From: Mucilaginibacter ginsenosidivorans
GTDB lineage: Bacteria; Bacteroidota; Bacteroidia; Sphingobacteriales; Sphingobacteriaceae
Reading direction: 5' to 3'
Assembly (NCBI RefSeq): GCF_007971025.1
Contig: NZ_CP042436.1
Span: 3,844,001 to 3,908,000 of the forward strand
Length of the DNA stretch: 64,000 nt
This document shows positions 46,640-54,486 of this stretch, in pieces. Under the pieces are notes generated by a model, which was not told where the DNA came from, ran no database searches, and saw only the letters and a list, made by a program, of their open reading frames with translations. How positions within the stretch are numbered: position 1 is the first letter of the stretch; every line of letters begins with the position of its first letter. The translations under genes were made by a program, and so were the position numbers.

Positions 46640-47045
46640 CCTGTCTCATTTACCAAAGTATACCCTTCACCATGGCAAAAACGGCCTTTAAACTATCGTG
46701 AGGGGGGCAAAGTATACTTTGGGTATACTCAAAACCCCCGTAGCGAAGCGTAGGGCAAGCAAAGTAGGGCTCGGCCCAACTTCCGCTTGCTCCCCACGCT
46801 GCCGCGTTTGGACATTAAGATTTACGGGCAGCCTCTAATGCTATTGAACAAACCAGTCCTTATTCAGCCGTTAAGCAACTAACAGCGCAAAGCCGGGTAA
46901 AATGTCAAGGGCGGGCAAGCCAATAAAAAAACAAAACACATCTGTCCGTTTATATACCCTTTACTTTTTATCCCGGCGTGGGCTATCTTCGCTGTGGCGG
47001 TGAATAAGGAATGTAAAACAAAGCTGCCTCAAACTGGTACTTAGG
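46640..47045. other. island intergenic region with hairpins
   Basis: No gene is seen in these 406 bp. The motif GTATAC occurs repeatedly (46661-46733), including the palindrome AAAGTATACTTT. A long interrupted hairpin at 46755-46790 (GCAAGC...GGGC TCG GCCC...GCTTGC) may be a recombination or transfer site. The rest is featureless. Confidence 0.5.
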
Positions 47046-48263
47046 CTAATCAATAACAAACTTTTGCCTAAGCAATGCCATATCCTGACCTACTTTTAAA
47101 TCTAAGATTTTGGCATAGTGCTGGGTTGTTTTGATATTGGTATGGCCTAACATTTTTGATACGCTTTCAATGGGTACGCCATTAGACAGCGTTACCGTAG
47201 TGGCGAATGTATGCCGGGCAATATGAAACGTGAGTACTTTATTGATGCCGCAAACATCTGCAATCTCTTTCAAATAGGCATTCATTTTTTGATTAGTAGA
47301 TACTGGGAGGGCTTTATCTGTATTGCAACAAAGTGGATGATCTGCGTATCTCTTTATCAAACCTAATGCAGATGGCAGTAAAGGAATACGGCTTGGCGTA
47401 TCTGTTTTTTTCCGCTTGGTATAAATCCACATCTCCCCGTCAAGCCCTTTTACTATTTCAGCAGGCTTCAATTTTTTCACATCAGCATAAGCCAGTCCTG
47501 TGAAACAACAAAAAAGAAAAATATCCCTCACCTGGTTAAGCCGTTCAGTTGGAAACACTTTATCTGCTATGTCCTGTAACTCTTCCCGGTTTAAAAATAC
47601 CCTGTCAACCCGTTTAACTTTGGCTGTGTAATTTACAAAAGGGTCTTTATCCAGCCAGCCGCTTGCTAAACAAAGGCGGATGATCTTGCCAAAGTTCTTA
47701 ATGTATTTGATAGCGGAGTTGTTGGCACATTTACGTTCAGATCGCAGGTAAAATTCATAATTGGTTATAAAGTCATGGTCAATCTGCTTAATGTCAATAT
47801 CCGAAACTTTGTATTGCCATTCTAAAAAGCTCCGGGTATGCCTTAAAGAGGTTTCGTAGCGTTCCAATGTCCCGGCTGCATACTCATCACCAACCAAAGC
47901 CGAAAGCTTTTTATTGTGGTCTTTAAACAGGCTAATAAGCATTCGGGATTTTTCGCTTTTGCCTAATAGCTTATTTTTTAAACTTTCGGCAGTAATCATA
48001 CCGCCCGCTTCGGTTAATTGACCATGCGCATCGTAAACCTGGGCTTGCAGGTTATCGAGGTAGGCGTTGAAAGACTTGATTCCTTCTTTTGTGCCTTTAA
48101 AACGTCCTGCGGTACTGTTCCATAGGGCAGGTTCGCATTCACGGCCTGTACTGGTTTCTGCCCGTTTACCGTTAACAGTAATCCGCAAATAAATAGGCAC
48201 AAGGCCGCTTTGATAGTTTTTTGGCTTCTTCAAATAAAAAAGCAAGCTGAAGTTAGTTTTCAT
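47046..48263 (-). CDS. tyrosine-type site-specific integrase
   Basis: This 405-residue integrase has an N-terminal arm-binding segment, a SAM-like core-binding domain (about 110-215) and a catalytic domain. Visible catalytic residues are the Lys in YTKRKKTDT, HxxR (His347, Arg350 in HIARHTFAT), His374 in LGHTNI and the nucleophile Tyr383 in THQYAKI-like QHYAKI. The usual first Arg is Ala258 in FTGLAYADV; several Bacteroidota integrases, such as IntDOT, also lack it. It points away from tRNA-Ser(CGA), whose 3' end lies 252 bp upstream of its start. Confidence 0.93.
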   Translation of the reverse strand: MKTNFSLLFYLKKPKNYQSGLVPIYLRITVNGKRAETSTGRECEPALWNSTAGRFKGTKEGIKSFNAYLDNLQAQVYDAHGQLTEAGGMITAESLKNKLLGKSEKSRMLISLFKDHNKKLSALVGDEYAAGTLERYETSLRHTRSFLEWQYKVSDIDIKQIDHDFITNYEFYLRSERKCANNSAIKYIKNFGKIIRLCLASGWLDKDPFVNYTAKVKRVDRVFLNREELQDIADKVFPTERLNQVRDIFLFCCFTGLAYADVKKLKPAEIVKGLDGEMWIYTKRKKTDTPSRIPLLPSALGLIKRYADHPLCCNTDKALPVSTNQKMNAYLKEIADVCGINKVLTFHIARHTFATTVTLSNGVPIESVSKMLGHTNIKTTQHYAKILDLKVGQDMALLRQKFVID

Positions 48264-48458
48264 AATGTTTTGACATTAAAAAGTGAAACAAAATTAAGCT
48301 TGCAATCAGGTCTGTGCAAGATGTTCAACTTTTGAACAGGTTGACAATCAAAATGATACGTAGATATTGGTGAGTAAGTATTTTCAAAAATTAACTCACC
48401 GAATAGCGCACTTTTTATATGCGAAATGGTGGATAAAACGGGCATTTACCCCAAAAAC

Positions 48459-48491
48459 AAAAGCCTGCAATCATTTGATTTACAAGCTTTT
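48459..48491 (-). terminator. hairpin after tRNA-Ser(CGA), inside the island edge
   Basis: A 9-bp stem, AAAAGCCTG (48459-48467) with CAAGCTTTT (48483-48491, one G.T pair), is followed on the minus strand by GTTTTTGG. Its loop resembles the terminator of tRNA-Ser(TGA). It lies on the element's side of the attachment repeat and may supply a replacement terminator for the tRNA. Confidence 0.6.
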
Positions 48492-48514
48492 AATGTACTT
48501 TGCTATTGAAACTT

Positions 48515-48531
48515 GCGGAGAGAGAGGGATT
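48515..48531. repeat. right attachment repeat (attR) in the tRNA 3' end
   Basis: This is the second copy of the 17-bp repeat GCGGAGAGAGAGGGATT, covering the acceptor stem and part of the T arm of tRNA-Ser(CGA). The first copy is at 45612-45628. Confidence 0.75.
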
Positions 48532-48602
48532 CGAACCCCCGGTACCTTTTACAGTACACCTGATTTCGAATCAGGCACATTGAACCGCTCTGACATCTCT
48601 CC
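48516..48602 (-). tRNA. tRNA-Ser (anticodon CGA)
   Basis: The minus strand folds into a class II tRNA: acceptor GGAGAGA/TCTCTCC, anticodon loop TTCGAAA with anticodon CGA, variable arm with GTAC/GTAC stem, T arm with TTCGAAT, discriminator G. CCA is not encoded (CAA follows). It reads UCG. Its 3' end serves as the attachment site of the integrated element. Confidence 0.95.
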
Positions 48603-48697
48603 TGTTAGAATATCGGGTTGCAAAAATAGAAAAATCCCGTTGTTCGCCGAAATAAAAAAACGGCGAATAACAGGAAATAAGATCAGTCCAAAATCTC

Positions 48698-49480
48698 TTA
48701 ATGTTTGGTGGGATCAAAGGGTGCGGCATCCTGGCTATCAGGCACGCCATCTCCATCTGAATCAAGCTCACCATTACCCGTATAAAGTAACTCATAATCG
48801 ATGGGCAGGAAGGTACTCAGAATCTCGTTGCTGAACTCATTGGTTGGTGCCGCGGTTACGGTAATGTTTATCTGCTCGGCGCCCAGCCCTGTTTCTGTGG
48901 TGATGCTTACGCTCAAGACCGCTGTAAAACCATCAAAGTTGATAAAAGCAGATGCAATATTGGACGAAATTCCGGCAGCACGCGGCAATGTACTTTGCTG
49001 GGAGCAAACAGTTGCTATTGCGCCGGTACTCCCTAAGAATGCCCTCAACTGCGTTACCTCACTGTTAAGCACTTGCGACGCTGAAGCGTTCCCGTTATAA
49101 AAAATACTGGTATAGCGCCAAATGGCTTTTTGGTCATTCCGAATAAGGTTTACCCCTACTGCGCCCGATGTCCCATCGGTTTGTGGTGTGTAACCTGCCG
49201 GATAAATAAAACTAAGCAGCGGAAACTGAGGGTGGCTATAAGTACCGCCAATATTTTTGATAGTAGGCAATCCACCGGGAATATCTGTACGCGGTATACC
49301 ATTCATCAGGTCCCAGTAAATAGCCTGAACGCCATTTACCTGCCCGCATATATGCGAGGTAGCGTTTGCAGCCTGCTTTTGAGGATCGGTGCCGCCTTTT
49401 TTACAGGTAAAGAATGCACTACAGACAGATAGTACCAGGAACCAAAGACCAATTTTTCGGAAGTTTGTCAGGTTTTTCAT
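48698..49480 (-). CDS. putative lipoprotein with a C-terminal calcium-binding repeat
   Basis: This 260-residue protein has a lipoprotein-like leader (WFLVLSVCSAFFTCKKGG), with Cys followed by Lys-Lys as in many Bacteroidota lipoproteins. The body is a beta-rich domain without a clear family. The last residues, DSDGDGVPDSQDAAPFDP, form a thrombospondin type 3-like calcium-binding repeat. The ATG at 49480 is preferred over a GTG three codons upstream. It probably sits on the outer membrane. The function is unknown. Confidence 0.72.
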   Translation of the reverse strand: MKNLTNFRKIGLWFLVLSVCSAFFTCKKGGTDPQKQAANATSHICGQVNGVQAIYWDLMNGIPRTDIPGGLPTIKNIGGTYSHPQFPLLSFIYPAGYTPQTDGTSGAVGVNLIRNDQKAIWRYTSIFYNGNASASQVLNSEVTQLRAFLGSTGAIATVCSQQSTLPRAAGISSNIASAFINFDGFTAVLSVSITTETGLGAEQINITVTAAPTNEFSNEILSTFLPIDYELLYTGNGELDSDGDGVPDSQDAAPFDPTKH

Positions 49481-49741
49481 CTTGAGCACGGTTTAATCCA
49501 TTTTAATAACTAATTGCACGTGAAACCGGCATGTCGTCAAATTACTTGATCGAACAGCCTAAGTACTGCTGCCCGGCGATCCTTTGGCCCGTATTCTAAC
49601 TTGAATCCTGCACCGGGCAACAATATTCCCAAAAGCTCTTTTTCGGAAAACCAAACCGATAAATTCTCCCGTATGTTATCGAAAAAGATATAATTTTAAT
49701 ATTTACTAATACCTGTTCATACCGATTTTAAACACTAAACT

Positions 49742-50293
49742 ATGGATACCAGCATCCGAAAAATTTATAATCCAATCCAGAAAGATCATGTAACGTTTTT
49801 AAAAACGTCGGCCGAAACCGATGGCGAATATACCCTTGTCGAAGTTGAGCTTGCCGATGGCGGAGGCGTGGGTTTACATTATCACAAAACTTACAGCGAA
49901 AAATTTGATTGTATCGAAGGCGAGGTACAAATAGCGCTGGGAAAAAAGATGCGCATCCTAAAGCCCGGTGAATCGGCTACCGCTGAACCGAATGTGAACC
50001 ACCTGTTCAGGAATCGTAGCGGCTCGCCCTGTAAGTTTCTTGTTGAGTTACGACCGGCCAGCGAGGGGTTCGAACGTTCATTACAGATCGGCTACGGCCT
50101 GGCCAACGACGGACAATGCAAACCGAATGGGTTCCCTAAAGATAAGCTGGCGCTCGCCTGGCTATTCGACATTAGTGAAAGCAATCTGCCCGGCTGGATG
50201 AGTGTGCTCGAATTTGTTTTGCGCAAACAGGCCAAAAAAGCGCGTAAAAAGCATATCGACAAGGAACTCATCGCCAGATATGTGAGATTTTGA
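49742..50293 (+). CDS. cupin-domain protein
   Basis: This 183-residue protein has a conserved cupin core: GGGVGLHYHKTYSEKFDCIEGEVQIALG supplies the first cupin motif (His, His, Glu) and PNVNHLFRNRS the second. Cupin proteins bind a metal and act as enzymes or small-molecule sensors. The C-terminal 60 residues are helical and basic (RKQAKKARKKH). It converges on the MerR gene. The substrate is unknown. Confidence 0.82.
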   Translation: MDTSIRKIYNPIQKDHVTFLKTSAETDGEYTLVEVELADGGGVGLHYHKTYSEKFDCIEGEVQIALGKKMRILKPGESATAEPNVNHLFRNRSGSPCKFLVELRPASEGFERSLQIGYGLANDGQCKPNGFPKDKLALAWLFDISESNLPGWMSVLEFVLRKQAKKARKKHIDKELIARYVRF

Positions 50294-50310
50294 CGACCCT
50301 GTTTCCTTTG

Positions 50311-50616
50311 TTATTTTTTCAATTTCAATAAGGTCTGCTCTATCATCTGCATGCGGGCCTGTATTTTGGTTGCGGCGGCATCCAGCGTATACCCTTCATC
50401 CAAAAGCTCCTTTATCAGTAATATTTTTTTGATATTTTCATAATTGTATCGCCGGTTCTTTCCTTCCTCTTCTGTAATGCTTGCTATTATTCCTTTGTCT
50501 TCCCAATAACGTATCTGTCGCGCAGGTATTCCCGTTAGTTGTGCGACCTCCCCTATCCCTACTATAAGCCTGTTTAAAAAATCGTAATCAAAAGACAAGT
50601 CTTTTTTTTGTGTCAT
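50311..50616 (-). CDS. MerR-family transcriptional regulator
   Basis: This 101-residue regulator has the MerR winged-helix with VGIGEVAQLTGIPARQIRYWEDKGII and RRYNYENIKKILLIKELL, followed by a short dimerisation helix. It has no effector domain, as in small MerR proteins. It is divergent from an NTF2-like gene, and the 98-bp region between them carries repeated ATTGTAAAT-type half-sites, which it probably binds. The ATG at 50616 replaces a TTG eight codons upstream. Confidence 0.88.
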   Translation of the reverse strand: MTQKKDLSFDYDFLNRLIVGIGEVAQLTGIPARQIRYWEDKGIIASITEEEGKNRRYNYENIKKILLIKELLDEGYTLDAAATKIQARMQMIEQTLLKLKK

Positions 50617-50628
50617 ATTTTGCAATTT

Positions 50629-50704
50629 ATTTACAATCAATGATGCAAATCTACATAAATATATGCTCTTTTGTAATTGTAAATAATTAGCAATTATTGT
50701 AAAT
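50629..50704. promoter_or_regulatory. divergent operator region with ATTGTAAAT repeats
   Basis: ATTGTAAAT occurs at 50676-50684 and 50696-50704, 20 bp apart, and its complement ATTTACAAT at 50629-50637. On the minus strand TAGATTTG (50653-50646) fits the Bacteroidota -7 element for the MerR gene. The arrangement suits a MerR protein controlling both divergent genes. Confidence 0.6.
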
Positions 50705-50714
50705 AAATAGCATT

Positions 50715-51128
50715 ATGACAACATCAGATCAATCGACCAAAACTGTAAGCAATTTTTTTGAAGCACTTGGAAAAGGCGATTCAGACGCTGCGATCAATTT
50801 ATTTGACGAACAAGCGCAAATTATATTGGTAAGGCCATCGGAAAACAGGGACGCTGAAGACCTGTATGGCACCTATACCGGTAAAAAGGGGGCGGCTGGT
50901 TTCTTGTCCAATTTTAGCAAAACTTTTAGCCCCCAGGAATTTTCAGTACAAAACTTAATAGGCAACGACCAGGTTGCCTTTGCGAACGGGAACTTTACAC
51001 ATAAGGTGATAGCGACGGGGAAGCTTTTCAGCAGCAATTGGGCTCTTATGTGTATCGTCAAAAACGAAAAGATTTCAGAATATCGTTTCTATGAGGACTC
51101 ATCTGCGTTTGACGCCGCAAATAGTTAA
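50715..51128 (+). CDS. NTF2/SnoaL-like protein
   Basis: This 137-residue protein has the cone-shaped NTF2-like fold pattern: VSNFFEALGKGDSDAAINLFDEQAQIILV at the N-terminus and a C-terminal strand pair WALMCIVKNEKISEYRFYED. Members are small ligand-binding proteins or enzymes of varied function. It is divergent from a MerR gene that probably controls it, so it may belong to a ligand-induced response. Confidence 0.8.
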   Translation: MTTSDQSTKTVSNFFEALGKGDSDAAINLFDEQAQIILVRPSENRDAEDLYGTYTGKKGAAGFLSNFSKTFSPQEFSVQNLIGNDQVAFANGNFTHKVIATGKLFSSNWALMCIVKNEKISEYRFYEDSSAFDAANS

Positions 51129-51161
51129 TCTTTTCCATTCTATGTCACTTTGGTATGCACT

Positions 51162-51195
51162 TAGGCCCGGCAACTTGTAAATGCTGCCAGGCCTA
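51162..51195. terminator. hairpin between convergent genes
   Basis: TAGGCCCGGCA (51162-51172) pairs with TGCCAGGCCTA (51185-51195) at 10 of 11 positions and is followed by ATTTGACTTATT. It can end both the NTF2-like gene and the convergent membrane-protein gene. Confidence 0.65.
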
Positions 51196-51256
51196 TTTGA
51201 CTTATTAAGAGTTAATAGTTATTAGCACCAGCCTGCAAGATATATTTCTATTCGGA

Positions 51257-51706
51257 TTAACTGACCTGCTTATTTTTAAGGACCGGTTTAATATTGTATT
51301 GTCTGTATTGCTTTACAGACAGGAAAATATTTATTACTGCAAGGGCGAGAAAAAAGCCGGGAATAAAAGGAGGTTTAATTTTCAGCGGTAACACGTCGGC
51401 AGGTACATTAGGGTTCAGATGAACATAGATGCCTGTCAACATAATAAAGATTACAATAGTCGACGCTGTAATGACCATCAGCGGTAAGTATTTGCCAGAA
51501 ATCTTCGACTGAAATATAAAAAGTAAAATAAATGCTGTACCTATGGATATTTCAGCTAAAATACCGATGGTGTAGGAAAAATCTCCTAAACCGCTATTGG
51601 ATATCTGGGTTGTATACCAACCTTTGAACGGGTTGAAAAATTTTAAGACACCGAACGTAAATAATGCAATTCCAAGGAATCCTGAGATGAATTTTGTGAT
51701 TTTCAT
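51257..51706 (-). CDS. DoxX-like membrane protein
   Basis: This 149-residue inner-membrane protein has four transmembrane segments. FISGFLGIALFTFGVLKFFNPFKGWY at the N-terminus resembles DoxX-family proteins, though the match is weak. It has no clear active residues. The function is unknown. It lies 96 bp downstream of an AraC regulator on the same strand and may be controlled by it. Confidence 0.7.
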   Translation of the reverse strand: MKITKFISGFLGIALFTFGVLKFFNPFKGWYTTQISNSGLGDFSYTIGILAEISIGTAFILLFIFQSKISGKYLPLMVITASTIVIFIMLTGIYVHLNPNVPADVLPLKIKPPFIPGFFLALAVINIFLSVKQYRQYNIKPVLKNKQVS

Positions 51707-51802
51707 TTTGTAATACTAATTAGCTTCTTAGCATCAAAAATGGGAAGTGATTTTCGGAGTTATTTGAATAAAAAAATCAAAATGCTGAATAATTTCGTCA
51801 CG

Positions 51803-52654
51803 TTACGCCTTACCTGTTTTCTGTAATAACCTGAATTCCGTTGGTGAGCAAGTATAAGCGGTTTTAAACGACCTTGAAAAGTGGGCAGCATCGTTAAAGC
51901 AGGTTTGAAACGCGATTTCGCTAACGGACAATGAACTCACTAAAAGCAATTCTTTCGCGCGCTCCAGCCGTTTTGTTTTTATGTAGCTGGCAGGGGTATC
52001 ATCAAACATATCCTGAAATGTGCGATTAAAGGTGGATACACTTAAGTTGCACAGCTTGGCCAGATCATTAATAGACAGGTCTGAAAATAAGTGACTATTG
52101 ACAACATCCTTTACATTTAATAACCTCGGTGTAAATAGATTTGAAAACAAAGCCATTATCGACTGGGCATTGCTTGTTTGCATAAGCAACAGGATAAGTT
52201 CCTTAATTTTAAGTTTCAGAAGCTCGTCATTTACCAACCCGGGATTGTCAAAATAAAAATATAAGCTTTCAACAAATTTCCTGATCACATCTACCGATGC
52301 GACTTTATATATAAACTCCTTATTATCAGGTTTTTTAATGAAGTAGGGTATTTCATCGGCATAAATTTTTTTCAGGCTGTCGGTATACAGGTGAAATGCA
52401 AGTATTTCGAAAGCTTTGGCATCGTGATAATTTAAAAGGTCGGCAAAATAATTTCCGCAGTTCAGCAAAACTGATTCCCCTGATCTGATGGTCTGTTGTT
52501 CGTTGGGCGAAGTAATTTTTGTTTGCCCTTCCCGGAAATATATAAAACAGGCTTGGTTGTGAAAATTTGCTGTAAACCTGTACGGAGCGCGGATACTTAA
52601 CTTTTCTATTAAGCATTTACCTTCAAAATAAAACTTTTGATGACTCAACACCAT
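51803..52654 (-). CDS. AraC-family transcriptional regulator
   Basis: This 283-residue regulator has an N-terminal effector domain of the ExsA type (FYFEGKCLIEKLSIRAPYRFTANFHNQACFIYFREGQTKI) and a C-terminal double helix-turn-helix: LAKLCNLSVSTFNRTFQDMF and EIAFQTCFNDAAHFSRSFKTAY, ending in TEFRLL. The neighbouring DoxX-like gene is a candidate target. The effector is unknown. Confidence 0.9.
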   Translation of the reverse strand: MVLSHQKFYFEGKCLIEKLSIRAPYRFTANFHNQACFIYFREGQTKITSPNEQQTIRSGESVLLNCGNYFADLLNYHDAKAFEILAFHLYTDSLKKIYADEIPYFIKKPDNKEFIYKVASVDVIRKFVESLYFYFDNPGLVNDELLKLKIKELILLLMQTSNAQSIMALFSNLFTPRLLNVKDVVNSHLFSDLSINDLAKLCNLSVSTFNRTFQDMFDDTPASYIKTKRLERAKELLLVSSLSVSEIAFQTCFNDAAHFSRSFKTAYTCSPTEFRLLQKTGKA

Positions 52655-52709
52655 ATCACTATCAAATACAGATCATCAAAAAGGACGGTGTAACAGATAT
52701 GACCGCGAC

Positions 52710-53525
52710 CTAAACCCCGCTAAATACCGAAAATCCTCCATCTACACAAATCATCGCACCGGTTACAAATGCAGATGCATCGCTTAATAGCCAAACCAAT
52801 GCCCCTATCAATTCGTCCGGATGCCCGAACCGTTTAAAAGGTGTATTACGGATAACCGATTCGCCGCGGGGGGTGTAACCACCTTCGGGTTTGGTTAATA
52901 AACTCCGGTTTTGCTCTGTCAGGAAAAAGCCCGGCGCTATGGCGTTCATACGTATCTTATCGCCGTACCTGTTGGCAAGTTCGACAGCAAACCACTGGTT
53001 ATAGCAATCCATGGCTGCTTTACCCATGTTATAACCAAGCACTTTGGTTACTGCCCGTTTTGAATTCATTGACGATATGTTCACGATACTCCCTTTGCCT
53101 GTTTTCGCAATCTCTTCGCCGAAAACCTGCGTGGGTAACAGCGTCCCCCAAAGATTCAGTTCCATAACACCTTTCATCCCGTCAAGATTCATGCTGAAGA
53201 TATCCTCGTCGGGCTGTAAAACGCCTTCAGGCATATTGCCCCCCGCGCCATTTACAAGCCCGTCTATTCGTCCAAAGGTGCTTAGTACCCGTTCCTTTGC
53301 AGCTACCAATTGTTCCTTATTCAGCGCATCCGCAATCAATGCTACTGCCCTGCCGCCGTTTTTATTGATAGCATCGGCCCGTTCGTTGGCAGTGGCTTCG
53401 TTTCGGCCCAAAATACCAACCACTCCGCCTGCTTCAGCAATCCCTTTTATAAATGAATTCCCCAATATCCCGGTACCGCCTGTAACAACAATTACTTTAT
53501 CTTTTAATGAATAGTTATTTTCCAT
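52710..53525 (-). CDS. SDR oxidoreductase, D-mannonate/2-keto-gluconate type
   Basis: This 271-residue classical SDR has the cofactor motif TGGTGILGNSF, NGAGGN in place of NNAG, the catalytic serine in VNISSMNS and YNMGK (YxxxK). The insertion around MPEGVLQPDEDIF and the C-terminal VDGGFSVFSGV match the D-mannonate oxidoreductase group of uronate degradation. It lies nine bases after kduI on the same strand, consistent with a shared role in pectin or glucuronate breakdown. Confidence 0.87.
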   Translation of the reverse strand: MENNYSLKDKVIVVTGGTGILGNSFIKGIAEAGGVVGILGRNEATANERADAINKNGGRAVALIADALNKEQLVAAKERVLSTFGRIDGLVNGAGGNMPEGVLQPDEDIFSMNLDGMKGVMELNLWGTLLPTQVFGEEIAKTGKGSIVNISSMNSKRAVTKVLGYNMGKAAMDCYNQWFAVELANRYGDKIRMNAIAPGFFLTEQNRSLLTKPEGGYTPRGESVIRNTPFKRFGHPDELIGALVWLLSDASAFVTGAMICVDGGFSVFSGV

Positions 53526-53534
53526 TGGTATATT

Positions 53535-54365
53535 TTAACTGATCTCGTGTATCGCAATAGGATCCATATCCGTGTAGTCCTGATTCTCGCCCGCCATGCC
53601 CCAAATAAAACCGTAGCTGGCAGTACCGCAACCCGAATGTATGCTCCAGGGCGGCGAAACAACAGCTTCATAATTATTTATAGCGATATGCCTGGTCTCA
53701 TCACCTTTGCCCATGTAGTGAAATACTTTTTGCCCCGGCGGCAGGTCGAAATAAAAATAAGTCTCCATACGCCTGTCATGCGTATGTGGCGGCATTGTAT
53801 TCCAAACGCAGCCATCCTGCAATGTGGTAAGCCCCATCACCAACTGGCAGCTTCGAATGCCATCCATGTGGATGTATTTGTTGATAGTTCGCCTGTTCGC
53901 TGTCGACACATCGCCTGCGCTAACTTTCGCTGCATCGTCATGCGTCATAATTACCGTTGGGTAATCGGCATGAGCCGGGGCCGACAGCATGTAAAACACC
54001 GCGGGGTGTTGGTAGTTTTTGCTCGAAAAAATAATGTCCTTTACCCCTTTTCCTGCATAAAGGCAATCCAGTTTATTCACCGCATAAACCTCGCCATCAA
54101 CCCTGATCTCTCCATCGCCCCCCACATTGATTATGCCGATCTCGCGCCGTTCCAAAAAATATTGCGATCTAAGGTTCGAATAGTTCCCCAATTCGAGACT
54201 CTTATTCACCGGGTTTGCCGCCCCTACTATCATACGGTCGTAATGTGTATAAACGCAATTGATCTTATATGGCTCCACGATATGATCTATCAAAAACCTT
54301 TCGCGTATTTGCTGGGTTTGATACGATCTGAAATCATCAGGATGAACGCTGTGCAGTATCTTCAA
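53535..54365 (-). CDS. kduI: 5-keto-4-deoxyuronate isomerase
   Basis: This 276-residue enzyme interconverts 5-keto-4-deoxyuronate and 2,5-diketo-3-deoxygluconate in pectin and uronate degradation. Motifs include SQYFLERREIGIINVGG, SANR-like TANRRTINKYIHMDG, WNTMPPHTHDRRMETYFYFDL with the metal-binding His/Glu residues, and SPPWSIHSGCGTASYGFIWGM. The start is chosen at TTG 54365, which gives the family length; the longer GTG alternative (54398) adds a non-conserved leader, and no ATG is available. It is followed nine bases later by the mannonate-type SDR. Confidence 0.93.
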   Translation of the reverse strand: MKILHSVHPDDFRSYQTQQIRERFLIDHIVEPYKINCVYTHYDRMIVGAANPVNKSLELGNYSNLRSQYFLERREIGIINVGGDGEIRVDGEVYAVNKLDCLYAGKGVKDIIFSSKNYQHPAVFYMLSAPAHADYPTVIMTHDDAAKVSAGDVSTANRRTINKYIHMDGIRSCQLVMGLTTLQDGCVWNTMPPHTHDRRMETYFYFDLPPGQKVFHYMGKGDETRHIAINNYEAVVSPPWSIHSGCGTASYGFIWGMAGENQDYTDMDPIAIHEIS

Positions 54366-54486
54366 GGTCGAAAGAATGAATGTTGATGTTAAGTACACAA
54401 ACCTTGCAAAAGATTAAATATTTACCAAACAAATAAATTTATATTTTGCAAATTATAGCTTTGTTCAACCAATTAAATCCGCTCAA

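Larger units (their letters stand above)
45612..48531. mobile_element. 2.9-kb integrated element at tRNA-Ser(CGA)
   Basis: The element is bounded by 17-bp direct repeats equal to the tRNA-Ser(CGA) 3' end, with a tyrosine integrase next to the tRNA, the classic layout of a tRNA-targeted island. Inside are one small membrane-protein gene and several strong hairpins, but no relaxase, replication or transfer gene. It is therefore probably a satellite or a decayed remnant of a larger element. The tRNA remains intact. Confidence 0.7.

Noticed and set aside
48367-48834. ORF spanning tRNA-Ser(CGA)
   Set aside because: It overlaps a tRNA gene and the end of a lipoprotein gene and has no family signature.
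53547-54386. 279-codon ORF on the plus strand within kduI
   Set aside because: Antisense shadow of kduI, which has strong family motifs on the other strand.
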